From NCBI RefSeq assembly GCF_900091845.1, contig NZ_FMCI01000168.1, positions 1-64,000 on the forward strand: 64,000 nt of DNA, read 5' to 3'. The notes under the pieces were generated by a model. The model was not told the origin of the DNA. It did no database searches and saw only the letters and a list, made by a program, of their open reading frames with translations. Origin of the DNA: Streptomyces sp. SolWspMP-5a-2 (GTDB lineage Bacteria > Actinomycetota > Actinomycetes > Streptomycetales > Streptomycetaceae). A program made the translations under genes and the position numbers. Below are positions 18,340-26,469 of the stretch, piece after piece (position 1 is the first letter of the stretch; every line of letters starts with the position of its first letter).

Positions 18340-18590
18340 CCCTGACCGATCTCACCCGGATGCTGCGGGAGAGCGCGGGTGAGGAGGAGGGCGTCGACCT
18401 GGACGGGGACGTCCTGGACGTCTCCTTCGACGACCTCGGCTACGACTCCCTGGCCATGCTCGAGGTCATCGGCCAGGTCCAGCGCGAGTACGGCGTCCGG
18501 CTGCCGGACGAGACGGTCGCCGACGCGGACACCCCGCGCGCCCTGCTGGCGCTGATCAACGCGGGCGGCGACCTTCCCGGGGCCGGGTGA
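18318..18590 (+). CDS. Type II PKS acyl carrier protein
   Basis: A 90-aa carrier protein. The phosphopantetheine Ser is in DDLGYDSLAMLEVIG. It carries the growing poly-beta-ketone between KS/CLF, aromatase and other enzymes. Its start lies inside the CLF gene (22-bp overlap), ensuring co-expression. The AntQ PPTase in this window or a housekeeping enzyme could activate it. Confidence 0.95.
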   Translation: MSTGATVTLTDLTRMLRESAGEEEGVDLDGDVLDVSFDDLGYDSLAMLEVIGQVQREYGVRLPDETVADADTPRALLALINAGGDLPGAG

Positions 18591-18625
18591 AGCGGCACCG
18601 CGCCACGCGACGGGAGGAGACCCGG

Positions 18626-20311
18626 ATGCGCTCCACAGCTCATGTTCAACTGTTGCTGTCCACAGAGGAGTTGACGGTACCCGAGACGGTCGGGGCGCAC
18701 CGTCCGCAGGGTGACCTGCGGGGTGTCCGCACCGCGCTGGCCGCCCACGGCCTCGTCGACGCGCCGACGCGCGCGGCGGCCGTGGTGGTGGTGACCCGGG
18801 ACGCCCCGCCGCCGGGCGGCACCGCCGTCGACGGGGTCCCCGTCCGGACGGCGGACTCCCTGCTCGGCGCCCTGGCACTGGCGCACAGGACGCTCGCGGA
18901 CGGCGCCGAGGACCTGGTGCTGGTGGTGAGCCTGCCCGGCGCGCCCGGCACGGTCCGGGTCACCCGGGTGACCCGGCGCGGGGCTCCCCGCGATCGGGAG
19001 CCGGACGGGACACCGGCCGACGACACCTCGCGGCTGCTGCTCTGGTCGGGCCGCACCCCGGCGGACGCGGCCGGGAGCCGGGCCCGCATGCGTGCGGTGG
19101 CCCGCGCGTTGACCGACGACGTGTTCCGGGCGCTGCCCGCGGTGGTGCCCTGCGGTCCGGCGGCGGGGGCCGTCAGGGGAGCGGCCCTGTGCCCACGCGC
19201 GGACCCGGCCGCCGCCCTCGACGCCGCCGAGCAGGTCACGGCCGGCCGGCCCCGCCCGGTGGCCCTGCTCTTTCCCGGCCAGGGCTCGCAGCACGCCGCG
19301 ATGGCGGCCGGGCTCTACGCGCGGGACCAGGTGTTCACCGAGGCCGTCGACACGGTCCTCGGTCTGATGGGCGCCGAGGGCGCGGCGGTCCGCGCCGACT
19401 GGCTCAGCCCGCACGATCCGGTCGTCCCGGTCGACGACGTCCGGCGGGCGCAGCCGCTGCTGTTCGCCGTGGACTACGCGCTCGGCTCGATGGTCATGAG
19501 CTGGGGGGTCCGTCCGACGGCCCTGCTCGGGCACAGCGCGGGCGAACTGGTGGCGGCGGTCTTCGCCGGTGTGGTGTCCCTCGGGGACGCGGTCGCGATG
19601 ATGCGGTCCCGTGTCCGGCACGCGCTGTCGGTGCCCGCCGGGGGGATGCTCGCGGTGGCCGCGTCGGCAGAGCGGTTGCGGCCCTACCTGGTCGGCGAGG
19701 TGGCCGTGGCCGCCGTCAACGCCCGGCTCCAGACGATGCTGGCCGGTCCGGCGGCCCCGCTGTCCGCCGTCGGGAAACGGCTGCGGGACGACGGGTACAC
19801 GGTGGTGACGGTGCCGGCGACCAGCCCCTTCCACTCCCCCGCGATGGCACCGGCCTCGGCGGCCGTCGAGCGCGCGTACGCCGGCATGAGGTTCCGGCCC
19901 CCCGGCCTCGCGCTCTACTCCGGCTACACGGGCGGGCTGATGGGCGAACGGGAGGCGCTGAGCCCGCGGTTCTGGGCGCGGCAGATCACCGACACGGTGT
20001 ACTTCGGACCGGCCCTCGACCAGTTGCTCGCCGCGGAGGACATGCTGCTGGTCGAGGCGGGCCCGCGGCAGACGCTGACGTCGTTCGCGCGCCGCCACCC
20101 GGCGGTGCGCAGCGGGGCGAGCGCGGTGGCCCCGCTGCTTCCGGCCCGCCCGAGCGACCCGGCGGCGGACCGCAGGACCGTGCTCGGCGCGGTGTCCCGG
20201 CTGTGGACCGAGGGCCACGACCTGGACACCGCGGCACTGGAGACCCTGTGGAGCGGCGGCCCGGGGACCCAGGCCCGCGGACCGCTGCCGGCGGCGGGAC
20301 GACGACGATGA
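18626..20311 (+). CDS. Stand-alone acyltransferase with KS-AT-linker-like N-terminus
   Basis: A 561-aa protein. The AT domain (about 215-530) has FPGQGSQHAAMAAGLY, the nucleophile in GHSAGELVAA and the downstream His in SPFHSPAMAP. The N-terminal ~200 residues are unusual for a discrete AT. LLLWSGRTPADAAGSRARMRAVARAL resembles the linker after the KS of type I PKSs, and ALALAHRTLADGAEDLVLVVSL looks like a degenerate KS strand. It may have descended from a type I KS-AT. It could supply or edit acyl groups on the ACP or act with the Ser-type KSIII in priming. The ATG at 18626 has GGGAGGAG upstream. Confidence 0.88.
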   Translation: MRSTAHVQLLLSTEELTVPETVGAHRPQGDLRGVRTALAAHGLVDAPTRAAAVVVVTRDAPPPGGTAVDGVPVRTADSLLGALALAHRTLADGAEDLVLVVSLPGAPGTVRVTRVTRRGAPRDREPDGTPADDTSRLLLWSGRTPADAAGSRARMRAVARALTDDVFRALPAVVPCGPAAGAVRGAALCPRADPAAALDAAEQVTAGRPRPVALLFPGQGSQHAAMAAGLYARDQVFTEAVDTVLGLMGAEGAAVRADWLSPHDPVVPVDDVRRAQPLLFAVDYALGSMVMSWGVRPTALLGHSAGELVAAVFAGVVSLGDAVAMMRSRVRHALSVPAGGMLAVAASAERLRPYLVGEVAVAAVNARLQTMLAGPAAPLSAVGKRLRDDGYTVVTVPATSPFHSPAMAPASAAVERAYAGMRFRPPGLALYSGYTGGLMGEREALSPRFWARQITDTVYFGPALDQLLAAEDMLLVEAGPRQTLTSFARRHPAVRSGASAVAPLLPARPSDPAADRRTVLGAVSRLWTEGHDLDTAALETLWSGGPGTQARGPLPAAGRRR

Positions 20312-20496
20312 TCACGCGCGTCCTGCGCGCCGTGTCCCGGGCGATGATCGCGGCGGGCGGCATCTGGGTGTACGTCCCGCCCGTCCGCCCGCTCGACGCC
20401 CCGGCACCCGGCCACCCGGAACGGCTCGGGCACGGCACACCGCTCACCGAGACGGAGCGCGCCCTGGACCGCGCCCTGCGCGACGGACCCGGCTGA
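20308..20496 (+). CDS. Small 62-aa protein of polyketide clusters (DUF6059-like)
   Basis: A 62-aa protein overlapping the AT stop by 4 bp (ATGA), so translationally coupled. It has a short hydrophobic N-terminal helix (VLRAVSRAMIAAGGIWVYVPP), then APGHPERL and a charged tail with PLTETERALDRALRD. It resembles the small DUF6059-type proteins of actinomycete regulatory and biosynthetic loci; that assignment is from memory. Function unknown, possibly a small membrane-associated accessory factor. Confidence 0.65.
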   Translation: MITRVLRAVSRAMIAAGGIWVYVPPVRPLDAPAPGHPERLGHGTPLTETERALDRALRDGPG

Positions 20497-20617
20497 CGGA
20501 CGCCCAGGCCCGGTCGGGCCCGGCGGACCGCCGACCACCGGACGCCGATGCAGCCGCCGGTGAAACCGCCGCGGCCTCGACACCCGGACGTCCCATCGCC
20601 ACCGACCGCCCCAGCGC

Positions 20618-20667
20618 CGCCGGACGTCGGCCGCACGGGCTTCCGCCCCCGCGGCCGGCGTCCGGCG
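20618..20667. terminator. Hairpin between convergent PKS and E1beta genes
   Basis: Arms 20618-20634 and 20651-20667 pair over 17 positions with one G-T and a 16-base loop, in the 191-bp gap between two convergent genes. Probably a bidirectional terminator. Confidence 0.75.
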
Positions 20668-20687
20668 GGCCGGGTCAGCCGCGCGCG

Positions 20688-21725
20688 TCAGTACGGGCCC
20701 TGGAAGCCCGCCGCCACGTCCGCCAGCGCGGGCAGGTCGCCCGGGGCCTGGCCGCACAGGCGCAGGCATGCCTCGACGACCCCGGCGGCGCCCGGGTGGA
20801 ACGCCTCCTCCAGGGGCCAGGACACCGGGGCCGGGCTGTCCGGCAGGGTGAGGCGCCGTACCGGGGCGGTCAGGGCCTGCGGTATGTGTTCCGCGACCAC
20901 CGCCGCGACCTCCGCGCTGAATCCGTAGCGGGCCCAGCTGGTGTCGGCCACGACCAGCCGGCCGGTCCTGGCCACCGACTCGCAGATGATCCGGTCGTCG
21001 AGGGGACGCAGGGTGCGCACGTCGACGACCTCCACGCTGATGCCCCGCCCGGCCAGTTGCTCGGCGGCGCGTTCCGCCTCGTGCACCATCAGGGAGGTCG
21101 CGACCACGGTGACGTCGTCGCCCCTGCGGGCGATCCTGCCGACGCCGAAGTCGATCGGGGTGGCCTCCTCGGGCACCTCCCCGGTGAGCGGGTACAGGTT
21201 GCGGTTCTCCACCAGCACGACGGGGGTCTCCCCGGTCAGCGCCCGCACCAGCAGCCCCTTGGCGTCCGCGGGTGACGCGGGCGCCGCCACGTGCAGGCCC
21301 GCGTAGTGGGCGAAGGTGGCGTGCGGGCTCTGCGAGTGCGTCGCGCCCTGCCCCCAGCCCCGCCCGACGACCCCGCGGGTGACCACGGGCACCCCGCCCT
21401 TGTCGCCGCCGTACATGTAGCGCCACTTGGCGGCCAGGTTCACCAGCGGGTCGAGCGCGAGGAACATGAAGTCGGCGCGGGTGTGCACCAGCAGCGGGCG
21501 CAGTCCGGCCGCCGCCGCTCCGATCGCGAACCCCGCCATGGCGTTCTCGGAGTTGGGCACGTCGATGACGCGTCCGGCGCCGAACCGCGCGTACGCCTCC
21601 TTCGTGGTGCCGAAGGTGCCCTTGATGTCGTCGACGCCCTCTCCCGCGACGAAGATGCTGTCGTCCGCCGCCATGCACTGCACGGTGGCCTCACTGATCG
21701 CCTGTCCATAGGTGAGAGTGCGCAC
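20688..21725 (-). CDS. Pyruvate dehydrogenase-like E1 beta subunit
   Basis: A 345-aa transketolase-like beta subunit (pyrimidine-binding plus C-terminal domains), with YGQAISEATVQCM at the start, the GVVGRGWGQGATHSQSPHATFAHYAGL segment and a DVRTLRPLDD linker. The GTG at 21725 follows GAGGAGGACC. It pairs with the E1alpha gene 32 bp upstream on the same strand. No E2 or E3 genes are present, so the pair is unlikely to form a full dehydrogenase. Homologues in avilamycin and octose pathways attach a two-carbon unit from pyruvate to a keto-sugar using thiamine diphosphate. The neighbouring rmlA and rmlB support that role. Confidence 0.88.
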   Translation of the reverse strand: MRTLTYGQAISEATVQCMAADDSIFVAGEGVDDIKGTFGTTKEAYARFGAGRVIDVPNSENAMAGFAIGAAAAGLRPLLVHTRADFMFLALDPLVNLAAKWRYMYGGDKGGVPVVTRGVVGRGWGQGATHSQSPHATFAHYAGLHVAAPASPADAKGLLVRALTGETPVVLVENRNLYPLTGEVPEEATPIDFGVGRIARRGDDVTVVATSLMVHEAERAAEQLAGRGISVEVVDVRTLRPLDDRIICESVARTGRLVVADTSWARYGFSAEVAAVVAEHIPQALTAPVRRLTLPDSPAPVSWPLEEAFHPGAAGVVEACLRLCGQAPGDLPALADVAAGFQGPY

Positions 21726-21757
21726 GGGTCCTGGTCCTCCTCGTCGAGTGCACCCGG

Positions 21758-22741
21758 TCAGCGGGGCACGGGCTGGTAGGCGCCGTCGAGCAGGGCCTCG
21801 ACGTCGGGGAACGGCTGCTGTCGGACGTGGGCGACCGCGTCGCGGATCTCCTCGCGGCACTGCTCCCGCCAGTCGGCGACGGTCCGGTCGATGCCGGGGT
21901 CCCGGTCGCGCAGGGCGTCGGCCGCCCGTGCGATCGGGCAGCGGGCGATCCACGCCTCGGTCTCCTCGACCGGCCGGTATCCCTGGCCGTGACCGTGGTC
22001 GTGGCCGGGACCGACGTGTTCGCGCCAGCGGTAGGTCGCCAGTTCGAGCAGGTAGGGTCCGCCGCCGTCGCGGCAGTGCCGCAGCGCCGTCAGGGCCGCG
22101 TCGTGGACGGCGAACACGTCGTTGCCGTCGACCTGGACGGCGGTCACCCCCGCGGCCTCGGCCCGGTCGCGGATCGTCGGGCCCGCGGGCTGCCTCGCGG
22201 CGAGCGGGGAGGAGATGGAGTAGAGGTTGTTCTCGCAGACGAAGACGACCGGGGCGCGCCGCACCGCCGCGAGGTTGAGGGACTCGGCGAAGACGCCCTC
22301 CTCGGTCGCGCCGTCGCCGAAGAAGGTGACCGCGACCCGAGTCCCGCCCCGGCGGGCGAAGGCCCAGGCGGTGCCGACCGCCACGGGGATCATCTCGCCG
22401 AGGATGGCCGCGGAGCCCGCGAAGCCCGCCGTCCGGTCGACGAGGTGGATGGAGCCGCCCCGGCCGTGCGCGCAGCCGGACTGCCGGCCGTACAGCTCGG
22501 CGACCATGGCCGTGAGGTCGCCTCCCTTGGCGAGGTAGGGGGCGTGGGAGCGGTGGGCGGTGTAGACCCAGTCGCCCGGCCTGGTGGCCGCGCAGACGCC
22601 GACCGCGGTCGCCTCCTGGCCGATCGAGAAGTGGGTGGGGGTGCGCATCTCCTGCTCGTCGCGGTAGTGGTCGGCGAGTGTCTCCTCGACGACACGGATG
22701 CGCACCATGTCTCGGAGCAACCGGGCAGGGCCGGACGTCAT
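21758..22741 (-). CDS. Pyruvate dehydrogenase-like E1 alpha subunit
   Basis: A 327-aa thiamine-diphosphate-binding alpha subunit. The diphosphate motif runs from GDGATEEGVFAESLN to VVFVCENNLYS (GDG...NN), and HFSIGQEATAVG and HGRGGSIHLVD are typical of acetoin/pyruvate E1alpha. First gene of a two-gene operon with E1beta. Its promoter gap is shared with divergent rmlA. The likely role is generating an acetyl-type carbanion from pyruvate for branching a deoxysugar. The alternative is acyl-CoA supply with housekeeping E2/E3. Confidence 0.88.
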   Translation of the reverse strand: MTSGPARLLRDMVRIRVVEETLADHYRDEQEMRTPTHFSIGQEATAVGVCAATRPGDWVYTAHRSHAPYLAKGGDLTAMVAELYGRQSGCAHGRGGSIHLVDRTAGFAGSAAILGEMIPVAVGTAWAFARRGGTRVAVTFFGDGATEEGVFAESLNLAAVRRAPVVFVCENNLYSISSPLAARQPAGPTIRDRAEAAGVTAVQVDGNDVFAVHDAALTALRHCRDGGGPYLLELATYRWREHVGPGHDHGHGQGYRPVEETEAWIARCPIARAADALRDRDPGIDRTVADWREQCREEIRDAVAHVRQQPFPDVEALLDGAYQPVPR

Positions 22742-23113
22742 TCGGGCCTCCTCGCAGCCAGTTCCGGGGCGCCGGGCCCGCGAACGGTGCCGAGCTGCCG
22801 GACGGCGCCCCTCCTCGGAGCCCTATCGTCGGAGCGTGCCCTAGAGGACTGGTGAAGCCCGCCTCGACACCCGGGGCGGCCGCGGTGCCGAACCGCCCCT
22901 GGGGCAACGGGAGTCGAGCCCCGTTCCAGAGGCAGCCGAGCCAGGTGCGGTGCGGTGGACTCCTCCGTGCGGACCGGTGACGAGGTGTTCGACGGACCGG
23001 CACGGCCGTCGGAACGGACCGGTGACCTTCGCGCGGGGCCGCCGCTCGCGGCAGACCCGCCGGCCGGACCGCTCGTCCCGACCCGCACCCGACGTCCGAA
23101 GGGGCACGCGCGT
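22742..23113. promoter_or_regulatory. Divergent promoter gap, E1alpha / rmlA
   Basis: About 370 bp without a convincing gene separate the divergent E1alpha and rmlA genes. It should contain both promoters. No clear motif was identified. Confidence 0.5.
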
Positions 23114-23986
23114 ATGAAGGGCATCATTCTCGCCGGCGGGACCGGGACCCGGCTGCACCCGATCACCATCGGTACGTCGAAGCAGCTTCTTCCCGTGGGC
23201 GACAAGCCGATGATCTACTACCCGCTCTCGGTGCTCATGCTCGCGGGCGTCCGGGACATCCTGATCATCACCAACCCCGCCGACACCGCGCGCTTCACGA
23301 CGCTCCTCGGTGACGGCTCCCACCTCGGGCTGCGGCTCACCTACGCGGAGCAGGACACCCCGCGGGGCATCGCCGACGCGATCCTGATCGGCGCCGAGCA
23401 CATCGGGGACGGCCCGGTGGCGCTCATCCTCGGCGACAACATCTTCCACGGCACCAGCTTCTCGGAGACCCTCGCGGCGAACGCGAGGGACGTCAGCGGC
23501 TGTGTGCTGTTCGGCTACCCGGTCAACGACCCGCAGCGTTACGGCGTCGGGGAGACCGACGCGGACGGCGTCCTCGTCGGCCTCCAGGAGAAACCGGAGC
23601 GTCCGCGCTCCAACCGCGCGATCACCGGCCTCTACCTGTACGACAACGACGTGGTCGACATCGCGAAGAACCTGCGGCCCTCGGCGCGCGGCGAGCTGGA
23701 GATCACCGATGTGAACCGGGTCTACCTGGAGCGGGGTCTGGCCAGGCTGGTCGACCTGGGCCGGGGCTTCGCCTGGCTGGACACCGGGACACCGGAGTCG
23801 CTGCTCCAGGCCGGCCAGTACGTGCGGACGCTGGAGGAGCGCCAGGGCGTGCGCATCGCCTGTCTGGAGGAGATCGCGCTGCGGCTCGGCCTCATCGACG
23901 CCGACGCCTGTCACCGGCTGGGGTCGCGGATGGCCGCCTCGGGCTACGGCCAGTACGTCATCTCCATTGCCGCCGAACTCCGCTGA
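23114..23986 (+). CDS. rmlA: Glucose-1-phosphate thymidylyltransferase
   Basis: A 290-aa RmlA. The nucleotide-binding LAGGTGTRLHP motif, SKQLLPVGDKPMIYYPLS and EKPERPRSNRAITGLYLYD are diagnostic. It makes dTDP-glucose from dTTP and glucose-1-phosphate, the first step of dTDP-deoxysugar supply. Convergent with rmlB. It may serve the polyketide's sugars; later deoxysugar genes and glycosyltransferases are not in the window. Start ATG at 23114. Confidence 0.95.
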   Translation: MKGIILAGGTGTRLHPITIGTSKQLLPVGDKPMIYYPLSVLMLAGVRDILIITNPADTARFTTLLGDGSHLGLRLTYAEQDTPRGIADAILIGAEHIGDGPVALILGDNIFHGTSFSETLAANARDVSGCVLFGYPVNDPQRYGVGETDADGVLVGLQEKPERPRSNRAITGLYLYDNDVVDIAKNLRPSARGELEITDVNRVYLERGLARLVDLGRGFAWLDTGTPESLLQAGQYVRTLEERQGVRIACLEEIALRLGLIDADACHRLGSRMAASGYGQYVISIAAELR

Positions 23987-24012
23987 GCCACAAGGGGGTT
24001 GAGCGGGCGAGC

Positions 24013-24051
24013 GCGGGCCGGCGCCGGACGTCGTCCCCGGCGCGGGCCCGC
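24013..24051. terminator. Hairpin between convergent rmlA and rmlB
   Basis: Arms 24013-24027 and 24037-24051 pair at 14 of 15 positions around a 9-base loop in the 79-bp gap between the converging genes. Confidence 0.7.
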
Positions 24052-24065
24052 CGCGCTGCCCCGGA

Positions 24066-25061
24066 TCAGCCGACCGGGGCGTCGAGTGCGGCGGCGCGGT
24101 GGGCGAGCGGCTCCCACCAGTCGCGGTGGTCCCGGTACCAGCGGACGGTGTCGGCGAGCCCGCGGGCGAAGTCCACCCGGGGCGCGAACCCCAGCTCCTC
24201 GCGGATGCGGGTGCCGTCCAGGGAGTAGCGGCGGTCGTGTCCCGGGCGGTCCGCGACCCGCTCCACCCGGTCCCAGCCGACGCCGAGTTCGGCGAGCACC
24301 CGCTCGGTCAGCGCGCGGTTGGTCAGCTCCGTGCCGCCGCCGACGTTGTAGGTCCGCCCGGCCCGGCCCGACTCCAGGACGAGCTGGACGGCCCGGCAGT
24401 GGTCGTCGACGTGCAGCCACTCCCGGACATGCAGGCCGTCTCCGTACAGGGGTGCCTTGCGCCCGTCGAGGAGGCGGGTGACGAACAGCGGGATGATCTT
24501 CTCGGGGAACTGGTGGGGACCGTAGTTGTTGCTGCACCGGGTGACGGTGGTCCACATCCCGTAGGTGCGGTGGAAGGCGCGCACCAACAGGTCGGAGGCG
24601 GCTTTCGAGGCGCCGTAGGGCGAGTTGGCCTCCAGCGGGGACGCCTCCGTCCACGAGCCGTCCTCGACCGAGCCGTAGACCTCGTCGGTCGAGATGTGCA
24701 CGAAGCGCTCCACGCCGGTCCGCCGGCAGCATTCGAGGAGGGTGTGGGTGCCGACGACGTTGGTGGTGACGAAGGGCGTGGAGCCCGCGATGGAGCGGTC
24801 CACGTGCGACTCGGCGGCGAAGTGCACGACCGCGTCGTGTCCTGGCAGCAGGTCGAGGAGCAGGTCGCGGTCGCGGATGTCGCCGCGCACGAACGTCAGA
24901 CGCGGGTGCGCGGGCGGCAGGCTGGTGAGGGTGCCCGAGTAGGTGAGGCTGTCCAGCACGGTCAGCCGGGTCCCGTCGTGCCCGGGGTAGGCGCCGGAGA
25001 GGAGGCTGCGGACGTAGTGGGAACCGATGAATCCGGCGCCGCCGGTGACGAGGAGCCTCAC
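24066..25061 (-). CDS. rmlB: dTDP-glucose 4,6-dehydratase
   Basis: A 331-aa extended SDR. The N-terminal TGGAGFIGSHYVRSLL motif binds NAD. The HFAAESHVDRSI, STDEVYGS and YGASKAASDLLV segments hold the dehydratase Thr-Asp-Glu and Tyr-Lys catalytic residues. It makes dTDP-4-keto-6-deoxyglucose, the branching intermediate to most antibiotic deoxysugars and a plausible substrate lineage for E1-type two-carbon addition. It ends Region A. Confidence 0.95.
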   Translation of the reverse strand: MRLLVTGGAGFIGSHYVRSLLSGAYPGHDGTRLTVLDSLTYSGTLTSLPPAHPRLTFVRGDIRDRDLLLDLLPGHDAVVHFAAESHVDRSIAGSTPFVTTNVVGTHTLLECCRRTGVERFVHISTDEVYGSVEDGSWTEASPLEANSPYGASKAASDLLVRAFHRTYGMWTTVTRCSNNYGPHQFPEKIIPLFVTRLLDGRKAPLYGDGLHVREWLHVDDHCRAVQLVLESGRAGRTYNVGGGTELTNRALTERVLAELGVGWDRVERVADRPGHDRRYSLDGTRIREELGFAPRVDFARGLADTVRWYRDHRDWWEPLAHRAAALDAPVG

Positions 25062-25388
25062 GGGCGCGCACCCCCGGGCTCGTGGCGCGGCCGGTCGGCT
25101 CGCTCACCGTCGTCGCGGGACGTCTCCGCCGTGCGCCGCGTCCCGTACCGTTCCGAGGCCATCTTCCGCTCCCGCCGGTCGCCGTGTCGGTCCGTCGAGG
25201 ATGGCAGCCACCCGGTCGCGGAGCCGTCGACCGTCACTCGAGCCCTCGCCCGGGACCGGGAGCGGGTGCGGCCGGGCAGCGGTGCTGTCACGGGTCTCGG
25301 GCGGCGCGGTCCTGTTGGCTGTTCCGTGGTGATGACGCCTCCGGCACCCCCGGGCCCGGGGCGCGACAATTTCCGGGTGTCCCGGTGC
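25062..25388. other. Gap between rmlB and NmrA-like gene
   Basis: A 327-bp stretch. Open frames here have arginine- and serine-rich shadow-like composition and no recognisable domain. It probably contains the rmlB promoter. Nothing else is evident. Confidence 0.4.
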
Positions 25389-26231
25389 TCACCACCGGGC
25401 CGCGTGCTGCCGGACGAACCCGGCGAAAGTGCGGGGCGGGCGGCCGGTCAGGTCCCGCACCGCGGTGCTGATGTGGTCGTCCCGGCCCGTCCGGATGCCG
25501 GCGTCGACGGAGGCGAGGGCGGTCGCGAAGGCGTGCGGCATGCCGGACGCGCGGTAGACGTCCGCCTGTTCGGCGACGCTGACGGGCACGACGCGGATCG
25601 GTCGGCCCGTGTGGTGGGAGATGATCTGCGCCGCGTCCTGGTAGCTCAGCGCCTCCGGCCCCGTGAGCAGGTGGTCGCGCGGGGCGTGGGTGTGGCCGTC
25701 GGGCGTGGCCAGCAGTGCGGCGGCCACCGCCGCGATGTCACCGGCGTCGATCCAGCCCACCCGCCCGGTCGTCGCGGCGGTGCGGATGTCACCGTGTCGC
25801 CGGATGCGTTCACCCAGCGGGTGGGGGGCCAGGAAGTTCTGCATGAACCCGGAGGGACGCAGCACCACCCATCCGGGCCGGGCCCGCACGTGCGCGGCCA
25901 GTTCCAGAGCGCCGGGGGCACCGGGCAGCACGAGGGCGGAGCCGAGCAGCACCACCCGGCGCACGCCGAGGCGTTCGGCCTCGGCCAGGAACGGCCGGAC
26001 CAGCGGCATCGGGTCCGTGGTGTGCACGGGAGGCACCAGGTAGACCCGGTCCGTCCCGCGCAGCGCTTCGGGATGGGTGGCCGGGTCGTTCCAGTCGAAC
26101 CGGACCGCCGCCGGGGCTCCGGCCGGCGGGGTGCGGGAGGCCACCCGGACCGGCACGCCGCGTTCGCGCAGCAGCGCGGCCAGGACGCGGCCCGTCTTCC
26201 CGGTGCCGCCGGTCACGAGCACGCCGGTCAT
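25389..26231 (-). CDS. NmrA-like NAD(P)-binding oxidoreductase
   Basis: A 280-aa atypical SDR. It opens with VLVTGGTGKTGRVLAALL, the NAD(P) motif of NmrA/QOR2-like proteins, and carries the LRPSGFMQNFL segment common in this group. It typically acts as a redox sensor or quinone reductase. The start overlaps the stop of a short leader frame by 4 bp. It is divergent from the XRE regulator, a common pairing in Streptomyces in which the regulator controls the reductase. Confidence 0.85.
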   Translation of the reverse strand: MTGVLVTGGTGKTGRVLAALLRERGVPVRVASRTPPAGAPAAVRFDWNDPATHPEALRGTDRVYLVPPVHTTDPMPLVRPFLAEAERLGVRRVVLLGSALVLPGAPGALELAAHVRARPGWVVLRPSGFMQNFLAPHPLGERIRRHGDIRTAATTGRVGWIDAGDIAAVAAALLATPDGHTHAPRDHLLTGPEALSYQDAAQIISHHTGRPIRVVPVSVAEQADVYRASGMPHAFATALASVDAGIRTGRDDHISTAVRDLTGRPPRTFAGFVRQHAARW

Positions 26232-26335
26232 CGGGTGGCCTGCGCGCTCAGCGAGCCGAGCAGTTCGGGCAGTGTGCCGGCCGGCGGCAGCTCCAGCAGC
26301 AGGCGGGAGGTCTCTTCGGACGTGCGTGGTGACAC
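26228..26335 (-). CDS. Possible 35-aa leader peptide upstream of NmrA-like gene
   Basis: A GTG-started 35-codon frame ending in an ATGA overlap with the NmrA-like start. Its product is a leucine-rich amphipathic stretch (SRLLLELPPAGTLPELLGSL). A GGAG lies about 8 nt before the GTG. The overlap suggests translational coupling, but there is no homology evidence and it may be only the 5' leader. Confidence 0.3.
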   Translation of the reverse strand: MSPRTSEETSRLLLELPPAGTLPELLGSLSAQATR

Positions 26336-26469
26336 GGTGGTTCTCCAGCGGTCTGCGCGACGGGTGACCGCACCAGAGTGGCCGCGCGGGCGGCACCGCG
26401 GAACGCACCGGTAAGCCCCGGACCACTGGTCCGTGGATAAGCGGGGCGGCCCTGTGCCAGCCTGACCGG

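Noticed and set aside
25058..25369. 103-codon frame between rmlB and the NmrA-like gene
   Set aside because: Arg/Ser/Pro-rich composition and no ribosome site; treated as non-coding.
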